NCBI GenBank assembly: GCA_018713105.1
Contig: DVFT01000017.1
Coordinates: 1 to 35,238, forward strand
Source: Candidatus Limivivens merdigallinarum
GTDB taxonomy: Bacteria; Bacillota; Clostridia; Lachnospirales; Lachnospiraceae
Reading direction: 5' to 3'
DNA length: 35,238 nt
In this document: positions 7,631-14,990 of the stretch, piece after piece
How the letters are laid out: each line of letters begins with the position of its first letter
How positions within the stretch are numbered: position 1 is the stretch's first letter
The notes under the pieces: model-generated
The model's database searches: none
Seen by the model: only the letters and a program-made list of their open reading frames with translations
Told to the model about the DNA's origin: nothing
Program-made: the position numbers and the translations under genes

Positions 7631-9337
7631 CTAACTTAGCGAGCCTGCCTGATCCATCCCGCATTCCGCGGCAGCCCGGATCAGGCAGCGGTCGTTCGTC
7701 ACTGCGTCATAAAAACGGAATCCGCCGGAAAAATTGTAGCTGTCAAATCCATATCCTGCCAAAATACGAGTGGCGATATAGCTTCGAAGACCACTCTGGC
7801 AGATCACATAGACCGGTTTTCCTTTTTCCAGCTCGTGGATGCGGGCACGCAGATCGTCAACCGGGATATTTCGAAAGCCGTGGATATGTCCCCGTGCGTA
7901 TTCTCCGGTGGTACGGACGTCCAGCAGGGTGACGCTGCCGTCTGTGGGGAGATTGGGGACATCCTCCAGATGGAACTGCTTCAAAATACCGTCGGAGAGA
8001 TTCTCAATCATAAATCCAGCCATATTGACCGGATCCTTTGCGGAGGAATAGGGCGGTGCGTAGGAAAGATCCAGATCCTTCAGCTCCGTGGCGCGAAGAC
8101 CCGCCTGGATGGCTGTGGCAAGCACGTCGATCCGCTTGTCTACGCCCTCATAGCCGATGATTTGCGCGCCCAGGAGACGATAAGTCTCCTTTTCAAACAC
8201 TACTTTCATGGTCATCACAGTACCGCCGGGATAATAGCCGGCGTGGTTCATGGGAGAAAGAATGACTTTGTCGGCGGCAATGCCCATCCGCTTGGCAGTG
8301 GATTCATTGATTCCGGTGGAAGCGGCTGTCAGATCAAAGACCTTGAGGATACTGCTTCCCAGAGAGCCGGCATAATGGCTGTCCCTGCCGCAGATGTTGT
8401 CAGCGGCGATCCTCCCCTGCTTGTTGGCAGGTCCTGCCAGAGAGATCAGAGTGTCCTGTCCGGTGACTAAATGTTTGATTTGTACGGCATCTCCCACAGC
8501 ATAAATATCAGGAACAGAGGTTTCCATCCGGTCATTGACTAAGATACTCCCCTTTGCGCCAAGCAAAAGCCCGGCTTCTTTTGCAAGGGAGGATTCCGGT
8601 GTTACGCCGATGGCAAGGATCCCCATATCAGCGTGCAGGGGCTGCTCATCTTTTAATAATACGTCGATGCCGCCGTCTTTTTCTTCAAATCCTTCCACGG
8701 TATACCCCAGGGCAAGCTGGATACCGTGCCGGCGCATTTCCCCATGGATGAAGGATGCCATATCCGGGTCGAAGGGCTTCATCAGCTGCCGTGGGCGCTG
8801 TACGATGGTGACCTCCATTCCAAGCTCCCGGAGATTTTCTGCCAGCTCCAGGCTGATGAAGCCGCCGCCTGCCAGGATGACAGATTTTGGCTGGTTTTTA
8901 TTGATATAGTCCTTGATGCGGAGAGTATCCTCCACAGTGCGGAGGGTAAACAGCTTGTCCATTCCTACACCCGGCAGCCTTGGCTGGGTGGGATGGGCGC
9001 CCGGGGAGAGGAGCAGTTTATCATAACGTTCTTCAAAAACCTCCCCAGTCTCCAGATTTTTCACCGAAACGGTCTTCTGATCCGGGTGTATTGCCAAAAC
9101 CTTGTGATGAACCTTCATCTCGATACGGAACCTGGAATAAAAACTCTCCGGCGTCTGGAGGGTCAAATCCTTTTGGTCAGTGATCACATCGCCAATATAA
9201 TAGGGCAAACCGCAGTTGGCATAGGAAATATAGCCCGAACGCTCAAAGACCACAATCTGGGCGTGCTCGTCAAGCCTTCGGATTCTGGCGGCTGCGGTAG
9301 CTCCTCCGGCTACACCGCCTACAATCACAATTTTCAT
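7631..9337 (-). CDS. CoA-disulfide reductase / NADH oxidase-like with rhodanese domain
   Basis: The 568-residue flavoprotein opens with the FAD motif MKIVIVGGVAGG and has Cys42 in SYANCGLPYY, the single active-site cysteine of the CoA-disulfide reductase and NADH oxidase/peroxidase group. An NAD(P)H-binding segment (VILAGGGFISLELAENL, about 155-170) and a second FAD segment (DIYAVGDA) follow. A C-terminal rhodanese domain (about 465-555) has Cys513 in VICQSGLRS. Such fusions reduce CoA disulfides or CoA persulfides. The ATG at 9337 is preferred: AAGGTGG precedes it, it lies 1 nt after the upstream rhodanese stop, and FAD-binding begins there. It is the third gene of a thioredoxin-rhodanese-reductase operon. 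It ends in a convergent region holding repeat copy 1. Confidence 0.93.
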   Translation of the reverse strand: MKIVIVGGVAGGATAAARIRRLDEHAQIVVFERSGYISYANCGLPYYIGDVITDQKDLTLQTPESFYSRFRIEMKVHHKVLAIHPDQKTVSVKNLETGEVFEERYDKLLLSPGAHPTQPRLPGVGMDKLFTLRTVEDTLRIKDYINKNQPKSVILAGGGFISLELAENLRELGMEVTIVQRPRQLMKPFDPDMASFIHGEMRRHGIQLALGYTVEGFEEKDGGIDVLLKDEQPLHADMGILAIGVTPESSLAKEAGLLLGAKGSILVNDRMETSVPDIYAVGDAVQIKHLVTGQDTLISLAGPANKQGRIAADNICGRDSHYAGSLGSSILKVFDLTAASTGINESTAKRMGIAADKVILSPMNHAGYYPGGTVMTMKVVFEKETYRLLGAQIIGYEGVDKRIDVLATAIQAGLRATELKDLDLSYAPPYSSAKDPVNMAGFMIENLSDGILKQFHLEDVPNLPTDGSVTLLDVRTTGEYARGHIHGFRNIPVDDLRARIHELEKGKPVYVICQSGLRSYIATRILAGYGFDSYNFSGGFRFYDAVTNDRCLIRAAAECGMDQAGSLS

Positions 9338-9338
9338 A

Positions 9339-9659
9339 TCAACGTTCCACCTTTCCACGATAAGCGGCGAAGCCGCCTATATTCTTCACGTTCGTATATC
9401 CCATTTTTTCTAAGAAGCCAACTGCCTGACGGCTCCGGCTTCCGGAATAACAGTAGACAAAAACGGGTGTGTCTTTATTGTCAATGACCTGTTCCGTTTT
9501 GTCAAGGGATTGGAGAGGGATATTTTGGCTTCCAGGTATGTGGCCTTCCCGGTATTCCTCCGGGGAACGGACGTCCAGCAAGACTGCCCCTGCCACGGAT
9601 TCATATTCCTGAATCCCCTGGTTGATATCAGTGGATTTAAAAAAATCGAAAAAGTTCAT
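9339..9659 (-). CDS. Single-domain rhodanese (sulfurtransferase)
   Basis: The 106-residue protein is essentially one rhodanese fold: LLDVRSPEEYREGHIPGSQN (27-46), then the active loop VYCYSGSRSRQA with Cys70. It should carry a persulfide on Cys70 and pass sulfur to thiols such as CoA or thioredoxin. Length is typical of single-domain forms such as GlpE/PspE. A short N-terminal MNFFDFFK could be an amphipathic helix. It lies 12 nt after the thioredoxin gene, with GGGGGGAGG before the ATG, and 1 nt before the reductase, whose own C-terminal rhodanese domain makes this the second in the operon. Confidence 0.93.
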   Translation of the reverse strand: MNFFDFFKSTDINQGIQEYESVAGAVLLDVRSPEEYREGHIPGSQNIPLQSLDKTEQVIDNKDTPVFVYCYSGSRSRQAVGFLEKMGYTNVKNIGGFAAYRGKVER

Positions 9660-9671
9660 AACCTCCCCCCT

Positions 9672-9977
9672 TTACAGCATTGCCAGAATCTGGCTCTTGG
9701 GACGTGCCCCCATAGATTGGCGGACGACCTTGCCATCTTTGATGACCATCAGTGTGGGAATGCTCATGACCTTGAACTGATTCGCCAGCTCAGGCTCCTC
9801 GTCCACGTTGATCTTGGCTACTTTGATATCGCCACGTTCTTTGGCGATCTCCTCCAACAGCGGGATCACCATACGGCAGGGACCGCACCAGGGAGCCCAG
9901 AAATCCAACAGAACAGGCTTATCGGAATGTAATACTTCTTCCTGGAAATTATTTTTTGTAATATGAATAGCAGACAT
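9672..9977 (-). CDS. trxA: Thioredoxin
   Basis: The 101-residue protein has the classic WCGPC active site (Cys31, Cys34), the FWAP lead-in at 26-29 and a cis-proline in SIPTLMVIKDG. It reduces disulfides and persulfides in the cytoplasm. The usual length is about 105, so the C-terminal helix is slightly short. AAGGAGGA precedes the ATG at 9977. It is the first gene of the operon with a rhodanese and a CoA-disulfide reductase, which suggests a role in sulfur/CoA redox rather than only general thiol reduction. The promoter -10 is TATGAT at plus 10015-10020, with a CRP-like palindrome upstream. No thioredoxin reductase gene is adjacent. Confidence 0.95.
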   Translation of the reverse strand: MSAIHITKNNFQEEVLHSDKPVLLDFWAPWCGPCRMVIPLLEEIAKERGDIKVAKINVDEEPELANQFKVMSIPTLMVIKDGKVVRQSMGARPKSQILAML

Positions 9978-10014
9978 TTGATCGTCCTCCTTATTTCGTT
10001 TTCTTTATGGCTTT

Positions 10015-10057
10015 ATCATAGCCTATGCTTGGAGAAAGTTCTGTGATGTTGTCACAG
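10015..10057 (-). promoter_or_regulatory. trx operon promoter with CRP-like palindrome
   Basis: The minus-strand -10 TATGAT lies at plus 10015-10020, with no recognisable -35 hexamer. Instead a perfect palindrome CTGTGA-N5-TCACAG (10041-10057) covers the -35 position. Its centre (10049) is about 41 nt upstream of the predicted start (about 10008), the class II position of Crp/Fnr activators. The spacer is 5 nt rather than the 6 of E. coli CRP sites. Confidence 0.5.
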
Positions 10058-10221
10058 AGGAGAACGTGGATTACCTCCTGGAAATCTCCAAGAACAGGAG
10101 ATACATCCTTGCCAACAGCGACAGATGCCCGCCTAACGTCGCCTATGAGAAATTCTGCGCGGTTCGCCGGATGGTGAAAGAAGGTAAAATAAAGACAGAT
10201 TTTGGACAAATAAATGCATAG
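10021..10221 (+). pseudogene. Possible decayed gene end, unknown family
   Basis: An open frame without a start codon runs to TAG at 10219-10221. It reads as protein-like, with many charged residues and well-spaced hydrophobics, for example ENVDYLLEISKNRRYILANS and ending KEGKIKTDFGQINA. I do not recognise the family. It overlaps the trx promoter and palindrome, so it is either the remnant of a gene once upstream of the SGNH hydrolase or chance. The rest of 9978-10341 contains only promoters. Confidence 0.25.
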
Positions 10222-10247
10222 ACCCCGGTGCGTTCTGTTTTTATAAT
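10219..10247 (+). promoter_or_regulatory. Promoter of the SGNH hydrolase
   Basis: TAGACC (10219-10224, 4 of 6 to consensus), 17 nt, perfect TATAAT (10242-10247). The leader to the ATG at 10342 is about 88 nt. Confidence 0.55.
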
Positions 10248-10341
10248 AGAAGGAAAACGGGAGAGGGAAGGCTTTCCTTTTTCCACATCAGTGAACGTAT
10301 TTCAAAGAGCTATTTAATGCATAGAGAAGGGAGAAACGAGC

Positions 10342-11544
10342 ATGAAAATAAAAACAGCCGGAAACGCATACCGCATCAACAACCAGGAGCAGTGGGAGCA
10401 CCCCATCACGCTGTTGGTGCATGACTGGGAGTATGTCCATTGGGCCGCCGTGGGCGAGCAGATTTTTTCTCCAGAGCTTCCGTTTGCGTACCTGGGGACT
10501 TCTCCGTGGCCTGGGACGAGAACCAATGAGGAAACGCTGCCCTTGAACCATCCATTTAGCAGGAAGATCACCAAGCTCCTTCTGGATCAGGGAAGCTATG
10601 GGATGATCGTGTACGCGTTGTCGGAAAAGACCATGCGCCAGCCGGGATTTGCCGCCTTTGTGAGGCGGATGAAGGAATGCTGCCCGGAGGCGGAAGCAGT
10701 ACTTCTGAAAAATGCCGGGCAGGATCTGTCCGGGATCAAAGACGAGCTGGCGGCTGAGGAAGGACTCCGGCTTGCGGTCTGGCAGCGGGAAGAGGAAGCG
10801 GAAGCCTTTTTCCGGGGGATCAGGCAGAGAGTGCTTGGAATGGCAAAACCCGCCTTTCATGATTCTCTGAACCGGGAGTGGGCGGAGTGGGTGAATTATT
10901 CCCTCAGCCAGCCTCTGGAAGATAGGGAGAAGCGGATACTTTTGGTGGGGGATTCCATCAGCGCAGGCTATGGAAGCATGGTACAGGAGCTTATGCCGGA
11001 CTGGCAGGTAGACCGCCTGAATACCAGCGAGGGACTCCATCATCCCAATCTGATCCGGATGCTTGAGATCATCCTGGAGGAATATCCCTATCAGCTCATC
11101 CATATCAACAATGGAATCCATATCCACGGGATCTCAGCGGAAGAGTACGGCAGGAAGCTGGAAGAACTGTTTCAGTGGATGGAGGAGCGGTATCCTTCCA
11201 TAAAGATCCTATTTGCGGCTACCACCTCGGCCAGCGAGAAGAAAGAGAAAACGGAAGAGGGGCATTTTGAGAACAGCGATTTCCGGCTGGGAGACCGGGC
11301 TCCGGTGACGGTTTCGGAGGGAGAGGGAGCGGAGTATGTCTACAGCCCTGAAAGCTCAGAAGCCTATATCCGGCTGAATGAGGAAGCCAGGAAGGTATGC
11401 GGCCGGAGAGGGATTCCCTTCAACGATCTCTTTTCCCTCTGCGTTTCCAGAGATCTCCCCAAAACGGATGAGGTTCATTTCCGGGAAGAGGGATATGCGG
11501 AAATAGCAAAGGCTGTCTCGGATCTCATAACGAAGTGTTTATGA
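10342..11544 (+). CDS. SGNH/GDSL-type hydrolase with long N-terminal region
   Basis: The 400-residue cytoplasmic protein (no signal peptide) has an SGNH esterase/acetylhydrolase domain in its second half. Block I is VGDSISAGYG with Ser205, the block III Asn lies in HINNGIH (256-257), and block V is DEVHF with Asp376 and His379. Esters or acetyl groups on carbohydrates are common substrates of the fold, but the actual one is not evident. The first 190 residues are not a domain I recognise; they contain VHDWEYVHW and LGTSPWPGT, and may be a carbohydrate-binding or structural part. GAAGGGAG precedes the ATG. The gene is monocistronic and convergent with the MATE gene; the 3' end of the coding region forms one arm of a hairpin. 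Confidence 0.8.
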   Translation: MKIKTAGNAYRINNQEQWEHPITLLVHDWEYVHWAAVGEQIFSPELPFAYLGTSPWPGTRTNEETLPLNHPFSRKITKLLLDQGSYGMIVYALSEKTMRQPGFAAFVRRMKECCPEAEAVLLKNAGQDLSGIKDELAAEEGLRLAVWQREEEAEAFFRGIRQRVLGMAKPAFHDSLNREWAEWVNYSLSQPLEDREKRILLVGDSISAGYGSMVQELMPDWQVDRLNTSEGLHHPNLIRMLEIILEEYPYQLIHINNGIHIHGISAEEYGRKLEELFQWMEERYPSIKILFAATTSASEKKEKTEEGHFENSDFRLGDRAPVTVSEGEGAEYVYSPESSEAYIRLNEEARKVCGRRGIPFNDLFSLCVSRDLPKTDEVHFREEGYAEIAKAVSDLITKCL

Positions 11545-11560
11545 GAAATCCAGGACAGCC
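11511..11560. terminator. Convergent hairpin across the SGNH stop codon
   Basis: Outer arms GGCTGTC (11511-11517) and GACAGCC (11554-11560), with inner TCTCATAA/TTATGAGA, make an interrupted stem of about 18 bp around the SGNH stop. T-tracts are weak on both sides (TTTGC on the minus strand), so termination is plausible but not typical. Confidence 0.4.
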
Positions 11561-11577
11561 TTCCCGTCAGAAATCGG

Positions 11578-12969
11578 TTATTTGCCCGTGGCGTTTGCAC
11601 GGGGGATTCCGGAAATCTGATTCAGGGATTTCTTAAATTGGAAGGTAAACAAAACGGCAGTAAAGAATACTGCAAAGAAGTCTGCCACCGGTTCGGCCAT
11701 ATAGACGGCGGTAGTCTGATCCCCGCGGAAGATCATTGGCATGATATAAATCAGAGGAATCAGGAGAATGAATTTTCTCATAACTGCGACGACAATCGAG
11801 GCTTTGGCGTTTCCAAGGGCGGTAAACGTCATCTGGCAGGAAACCTGGATTCCAAAGAGGAGGAGGCAGGCCATGTAAATACGAAGCGCCGTCCGGGTAA
11901 AGTCAAGGAGTTCAGGATCCGAGGTAAACAGGGCGGCGAAAGCTCCGGGGAGCAGCATGACGCCCAGCCAGAGAATGGTGGAGTAGCAGAGGCTGCTTTT
12001 CAGCAGAAGCTTGAACGCACCTTTTACACGGTCTGCATTTTTGGCTCCATAGTTGTAGCTGATGATCGGCTGGGCGCCCTGTCCGAGTCCCTGAAGGGGG
12101 AGCATGGCGAACTGCATGACGCTGGTGAGGATCGTCATAGCGCCTACGGCCACGTCTCCGCCGTACTTCAGCAGAGAGGAGTTAAAGCAAATGGAAATCA
12201 CGCTTTCGCTTGCCTGCATGATAAAGGTGGAAAGACCGAGAGCCAGGCTTGGAAGGAAAATAGCCTTTTCAAGAGCAAAGTATTTCCTCTGGATACGAAG
12301 CTGTGTCTTTTTGCCGAACAGGAAGGCCAGCACCCAGATACAGGACATTGCCTGGGAAATAATGGTAGCCAGAGCGGCTCCGCGCACTCCCATTCCAAAA
12401 CCGAAGATGAAGATGGGATCCAAAACAATATTTGCCACCGCGCCGATCAGGACGGAGAGCATTCCGGTCTTGGCAAATCCTTGGGCGGTGATGAAGGCGT
12501 TCATACCGAGGGTCATCTGTACGAAAATGGTTCCGATCGCGTAGATGTTCATATAAGCGACGCCGTATTCAATCGTATTTTCGCTGGCGCCGAATGCCAT
12601 GAGGAAATCCCGGTTCCAGATCAGAAGGGCGGCGGTGAGAAGCACGGAGATAATGATCTGGATGATAAAACAGTTTCCAAGGGTCTTCTCCGCAGACTCG
12701 TAATCTTTCTTTCCCATGAAGATCGAAGCTCTGGGAGCGCCGCCGAATCCGACGAAGGCAGCGAAAGCGGATACGATCATGATCAGGGGCATGCAGACCC
12801 CCACGCCGGTCAGGGCCATAGCGCCTTCCTTCGGGATATGGCCGATGTAGATACGGTCCACGATGTTGTAGAGCATGTTGATGATTTGAGCGGTGACTGT
12901 GGGAAGCGCCAGCTTCAACAGCAGTTTGCCGATGGGTTCTTTACCAAGAAAGTCTTTATCCTGGTTCAT
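11578..12969 (-). CDS. MATE family multidrug/cation efflux transporter
   Basis: The 463-residue membrane protein has two homologous six-helix halves, as expected for MATE (NorM/DinF type) antiporters. The N-terminus LLKLALPTVTAQIINMLYNIVD is the family signature, including the Asn-Met-Leu-Tyr-Asn-Ile-Val-Asp run, and PxxG-type sites recur in the second half (LPLQGLGQGAQPIISYNYGA). It should export drugs or organic cations using a Na+ or H+ gradient across the cytoplasmic membrane. Its start overlaps the stop of the marR gene in ATGA, so the two form one operon under the promoter at 13479-13506, and MarR probably represses it. The substrate cannot be told from sequence. Confidence 0.95.
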   Translation of the reverse strand: MNQDKDFLGKEPIGKLLLKLALPTVTAQIINMLYNIVDRIYIGHIPKEGAMALTGVGVCMPLIMIVSAFAAFVGFGGAPRASIFMGKKDYESAEKTLGNCFIIQIIISVLLTAALLIWNRDFLMAFGASENTIEYGVAYMNIYAIGTIFVQMTLGMNAFITAQGFAKTGMLSVLIGAVANIVLDPIFIFGFGMGVRGAALATIISQAMSCIWVLAFLFGKKTQLRIQRKYFALEKAIFLPSLALGLSTFIMQASESVISICFNSSLLKYGGDVAVGAMTILTSVMQFAMLPLQGLGQGAQPIISYNYGAKNADRVKGAFKLLLKSSLCYSTILWLGVMLLPGAFAALFTSDPELLDFTRTALRIYMACLLLFGIQVSCQMTFTALGNAKASIVVAVMRKFILLIPLIYIMPMIFRGDQTTAVYMAEPVADFFAVFFTAVLFTFQFKKSLNQISGIPRANATGK

Positions 12970-13415
12970 TTCAATCCTCTCCTCTCTGTTGCGAGAATGG
13001 TATTGTCTTTGATTTTTTTGTTGATGTCAAAGAAAGCGTTCAGCTCCTCTTCCGTAATTCCGCAGAAAAGTTCACCGCGAAATTCTTTGATCAGTCCATC
13101 GATGGTTTTCACGATGGGGCTGGCAGATGCAGTCAGAGTCAGATGGATTTTTCTCCGGTCTTCCTGATCCTGGCTTCGGTCCAGCAAGCCTCGCTGATAC
13201 AGAGATTCTACAGCTGCCGAAACATTGCTTTTCTGCATCCTTCGGAATTCCACGATATCAGCGGCAGTGTCCTTTCCGGGATTGTTGTGCAGAAAGCTGA
13301 TAATGGTAGCTTCCGCAAGGGTGAGCTGATAATCTTTGCAGATCTCTTTCAGCATACTTTCATAGAGCTGGATGATCCGGCGAAGATTGATCAGAAAATC
13401 AATGATATTGTCCAT
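12966..13415 (-). CDS. MarR family repressor
   Basis: The 149-residue winged-helix protein has N- and C-terminal dimer helices and the DNA-binding core at about 35-100: TLAEATIISFLHNNPG, then MQKSNVSAAVESLYQRGLL as recognition region, then the wing DQEDRRKIHLTLT, where Asp-Arg-Arg is typical of MarR. It should bind a palindrome and release it on binding a small phenolic or drug-like ligand. The likely operator is the inverted repeat AGTTCTAA/TTAGAACT at 13434-13464, about 20 nt upstream of the start and inside the transcribed leader. AAAGGAG precedes the ATG. It is co-transcribed with the MATE pump. Confidence 0.93.
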   Translation of the reverse strand: MDNIIDFLINLRRIIQLYESMLKEICKDYQLTLAEATIISFLHNNPGKDTAADIVEFRRMQKSNVSAAVESLYQRGLLDRSQDQEDRRKIHLTLTASASPIVKTIDGLIKEFRGELFCGITEEELNAFFDINKKIKDNTILATERRGLK

Positions 13416-13433
13416 TTCCCATTCTCCTTTAAC

Positions 13434-13464
13434 AGTTCTAAATATAATGGTTATAATTAGAACT
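13434..13464. promoter_or_regulatory. Probable MarR operator
   Basis: Perfect arms AGTTCTAA (13434-13441) and TTAGAACT (13457-13464), 15 nt apart with an AT-rich centre. The site lies about 8-38 nt downstream of the predicted transcription start, which fits repression by roadblock. Confidence 0.65.
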
Positions 13465-13478
13465 AAATGTCTGGTTCC

Positions 13479-13506
13479 ATTATAGCCTTTTTCAGGAATC
13501 TGTCAA
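13479..13506 (-). promoter_or_regulatory. marR-MATE promoter
   Basis: Minus-strand TTGACA (plus 13501-13506), 16 nt, TATAAT (plus 13479-13484): both hexamers are perfect consensus. Such a strong promoter makes sense if the operon is normally repressed. It abuts the terminator of the upstream DUF6062 gene. Confidence 0.85.
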
Positions 13507-13548
13507 GAAAAAGAACCGGCAGAATCCTGGGAGAGATTCTGCCGGTTT
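13507..13548 (-). terminator. Intrinsic terminator of the DUF6062 gene
   Basis: Arms ACCGGCAGAATC (13515-13526) and GATTCTGCCGGT (13535-13546) with an 8-nt loop. On the minus strand TTCTTTTTC follows. It ends directly at the -35 box of the marR promoter. Confidence 0.85.
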
Positions 13549-13566
13549 CTGCCGCGAGGTATGTGG

Positions 13567-14331
13567 CTATTTTGAAACATAGGGTTCATCAGCCGGATAT
13601 CCGCCTCCGGCTTTCTGCATGGCACGCTGAACAGCGTCTTTGGAATTCTTCCAGTCCGCCTCTTTGAACTGGTAGTCAAACTTCTTCTGGAACCATTCCA
13701 CATCCTCTATGACACGGTCCAGATTTTCCGTCATTTGGGGAAAAATAATCTTGAAAAGCTCTGACTTTTCTTTCTCATTCAACCTTTTTTCGGCACCGTC
13801 TACCAAATCGCCGAAATGCTCCAGGCAGAAGCCCTTGCCGTTTTTAAGAAGGGTACGGAATTCCGGATCCTTCTTGAACAGCTCAAAGAAGGTATCCAGG
13901 TAGCGCTTATAAATGGTTTCCATATGTTCGCAGATGTAGCACTTTCCGGTCTCCCGGCGGATCCAGGAGGTCAGGGGGCTGGAGTTACTGTCACCGGAAG
14001 GTTTTTTGAAACGACCAAGGAGGGAAGATTTGCCGGGGGTATAGCCATCCAGCTGTTTTTTCAGCTCTTTATTGAGCCTTTTCAGATGCGTCTCCAGGAT
14101 CAATGCGGAGCCTAAGCGGTTGCCGTAGGTAAACATTTTGTGGTAGTGGTCCCGGCAGAAACCGTATTCATCTGTCTTGGCACGCACATCGTCCTCCATA
14201 TAGGAAGCCTGAGATCCCAGGACGAAGTCCATTTCATGCTGTTCCAGAGAACGGCGGATGAAGCAGAAGGGACATTCATCCTGTTCTTGAAAGGCGTCCA
14301 TCAGTGGTATCGTATAAAGCTGTTCTTTCAT
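13567..14331 (-). CDS. DUF6062 family protein with two Cys/His metal-like modules
   Basis: The 254-residue soluble protein has two copies of the pattern CxxC then FCxxH: Cys20/Cys23 with Cys59/His62, and Cys131/Cys134 with Cys169/His172. This looks like two zinc (or other metal) sites in a repeated helical architecture. The family matches DUF6062 as I know it from Firmicutes; its function is unknown. The start is set at 14331 because GGAGG directly touches the earlier ATG at 14337, while it stands 6 nt from this one. The gene appears monocistronic with a strong terminator at 13507-13548. The short AT-poor hairpin repeat at 14401-14425 lies upstream. Between the two modules (about 98-122) is a low-complexity Ser/Lys linker. 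Confidence 0.8.
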   Translation of the reverse strand: MKEQLYTIPLMDAFQEQDECPFCFIRRSLEQHEMDFVLGSQASYMEDDVRAKTDEYGFCRDHYHKMFTYGNRLGSALILETHLKRLNKELKKQLDGYTPGKSSLLGRFKKPSGDSNSSPLTSWIRRETGKCYICEHMETIYKRYLDTFFELFKKDPEFRTLLKNGKGFCLEHFGDLVDGAEKRLNEKEKSELFKIIFPQMTENLDRVIEDVEWFQKKFDYQFKEADWKNSKDAVQRAMQKAGGGYPADEPYVSK

Positions 14332-14400
14332 AGACATCCTCCGTGATTAACCGGCAGCAGGACGGTAGTAGAGGATCCGCTGCCACGATTTGTTAAGTTG

Positions 14401-14425
14401 ATAGCAATCCAAGGAAGATTGCTAT
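14401..14425. repeat. Minimal copy of the TATAGCAATC repeat
   Basis: Arms ATAGCAATC (14401-14409) and GATTGCTAT (14417-14425) around CAAGGAA. These are the terminal 9 nt of the elements at 7439 and 14991 brought together with the body missing, as after an internal deletion. Confidence 0.6.
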
Positions 14426-14603
14426 ATTCACCGATAGGAAAATCATAGCACAGGAACGGAAGCGCCGCAAGAGGACGATTTACAAAGATTTAACCTGGAT
14501 AGGAGGTTAAAATTAAAGAGAAGCTGGTAGAATACAAAAACGTATGGGCATGGTACCATGCTCGGATCAGATCGTTCAAACAACAGGAGGGTGTAACAAA
14601 TTT

Positions 14604-14987
14604 ATGGGACAGGGTATCAGGGAAATTTTGAATCAATATGTAAAAGTCGTAGAAAAAATATATGGAAAGCATTTAAAACAGATCTATTGCTCCCGGGCAG
14701 AGGATGCCTCCGGGGAAAACGAAAAAATGGAAGTGCTGCTGCTGGTAGACCTTCCGGCAGCAGAGATCCGGCGTCATTCGGAGGAGCTGGCAGAGGTTGG
14801 CTTTGAATATCTCTTCAGACATGGAGTCCGTATCCTTCCGTCTGTAAAAAGTGCGGAGGAGTTTCGGCGCTGGAATTCCATCCATCCTTTGTATCAGGCG
14901 GTGAAGCAGAAGGGAATCCTTCTGTATCAGCAGTTCGGGAAGCCGTATCTTTGGGAAGAGGCGGAGGAGTACGAAGCCCTTTCCTGA
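14604..14987 (+). CDS. Degenerate nucleotidyltransferase-like protein
   Basis: The 127-residue protein resembles MNT-type (pol beta fold) nucleotidyltransferases in layout: an N-terminal helix ending YGKHLKQIY, a beta hairpin, and LLLVDL. But the catalytic signature is lost. The usual GSxARG is CSRAED (29-34) and the metal-binding DxD is replaced by MEV (42-44). The second half (HPLYQAVKQKGILLYQ) still fits the family. It is probably a non-catalytic relative. The ATG at 14604 is preferred over upstream ones: AGGAGG lies 13 nt before it and the helix starts there. No HEPN partner is adjacent, although MNT/HEPN pairs are common. The upstream palindrome GCATGGTACCATGC (14548-14561) has no known role. 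The gene ends 3 nt before repeat copy 2. Confidence 0.6.
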   Translation: MGQGIREILNQYVKVVEKIYGKHLKQIYCSRAEDASGENEKMEVLLLVDLPAAEIRRHSEELAEVGFEYLFRHGVRILPSVKSAEEFRRWNSIHPLYQAVKQKGILLYQQFGKPYLWEEAEEYEALS

Positions 14988-14990
14988 TTT

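Noticed and set aside
9991-10209. 72-codon minus-strand frame upstream of the thioredoxin gene
   Set aside because: It covers the operon promoter and palindrome and has no ribosome site; not a gene.
11638-13167. 509-codon plus-strand frame opposite MATE and marR
   Set aside because: Composition is an artefact of the opposite strand (His/Gly/Asp rich), and both minus-strand genes are certain.
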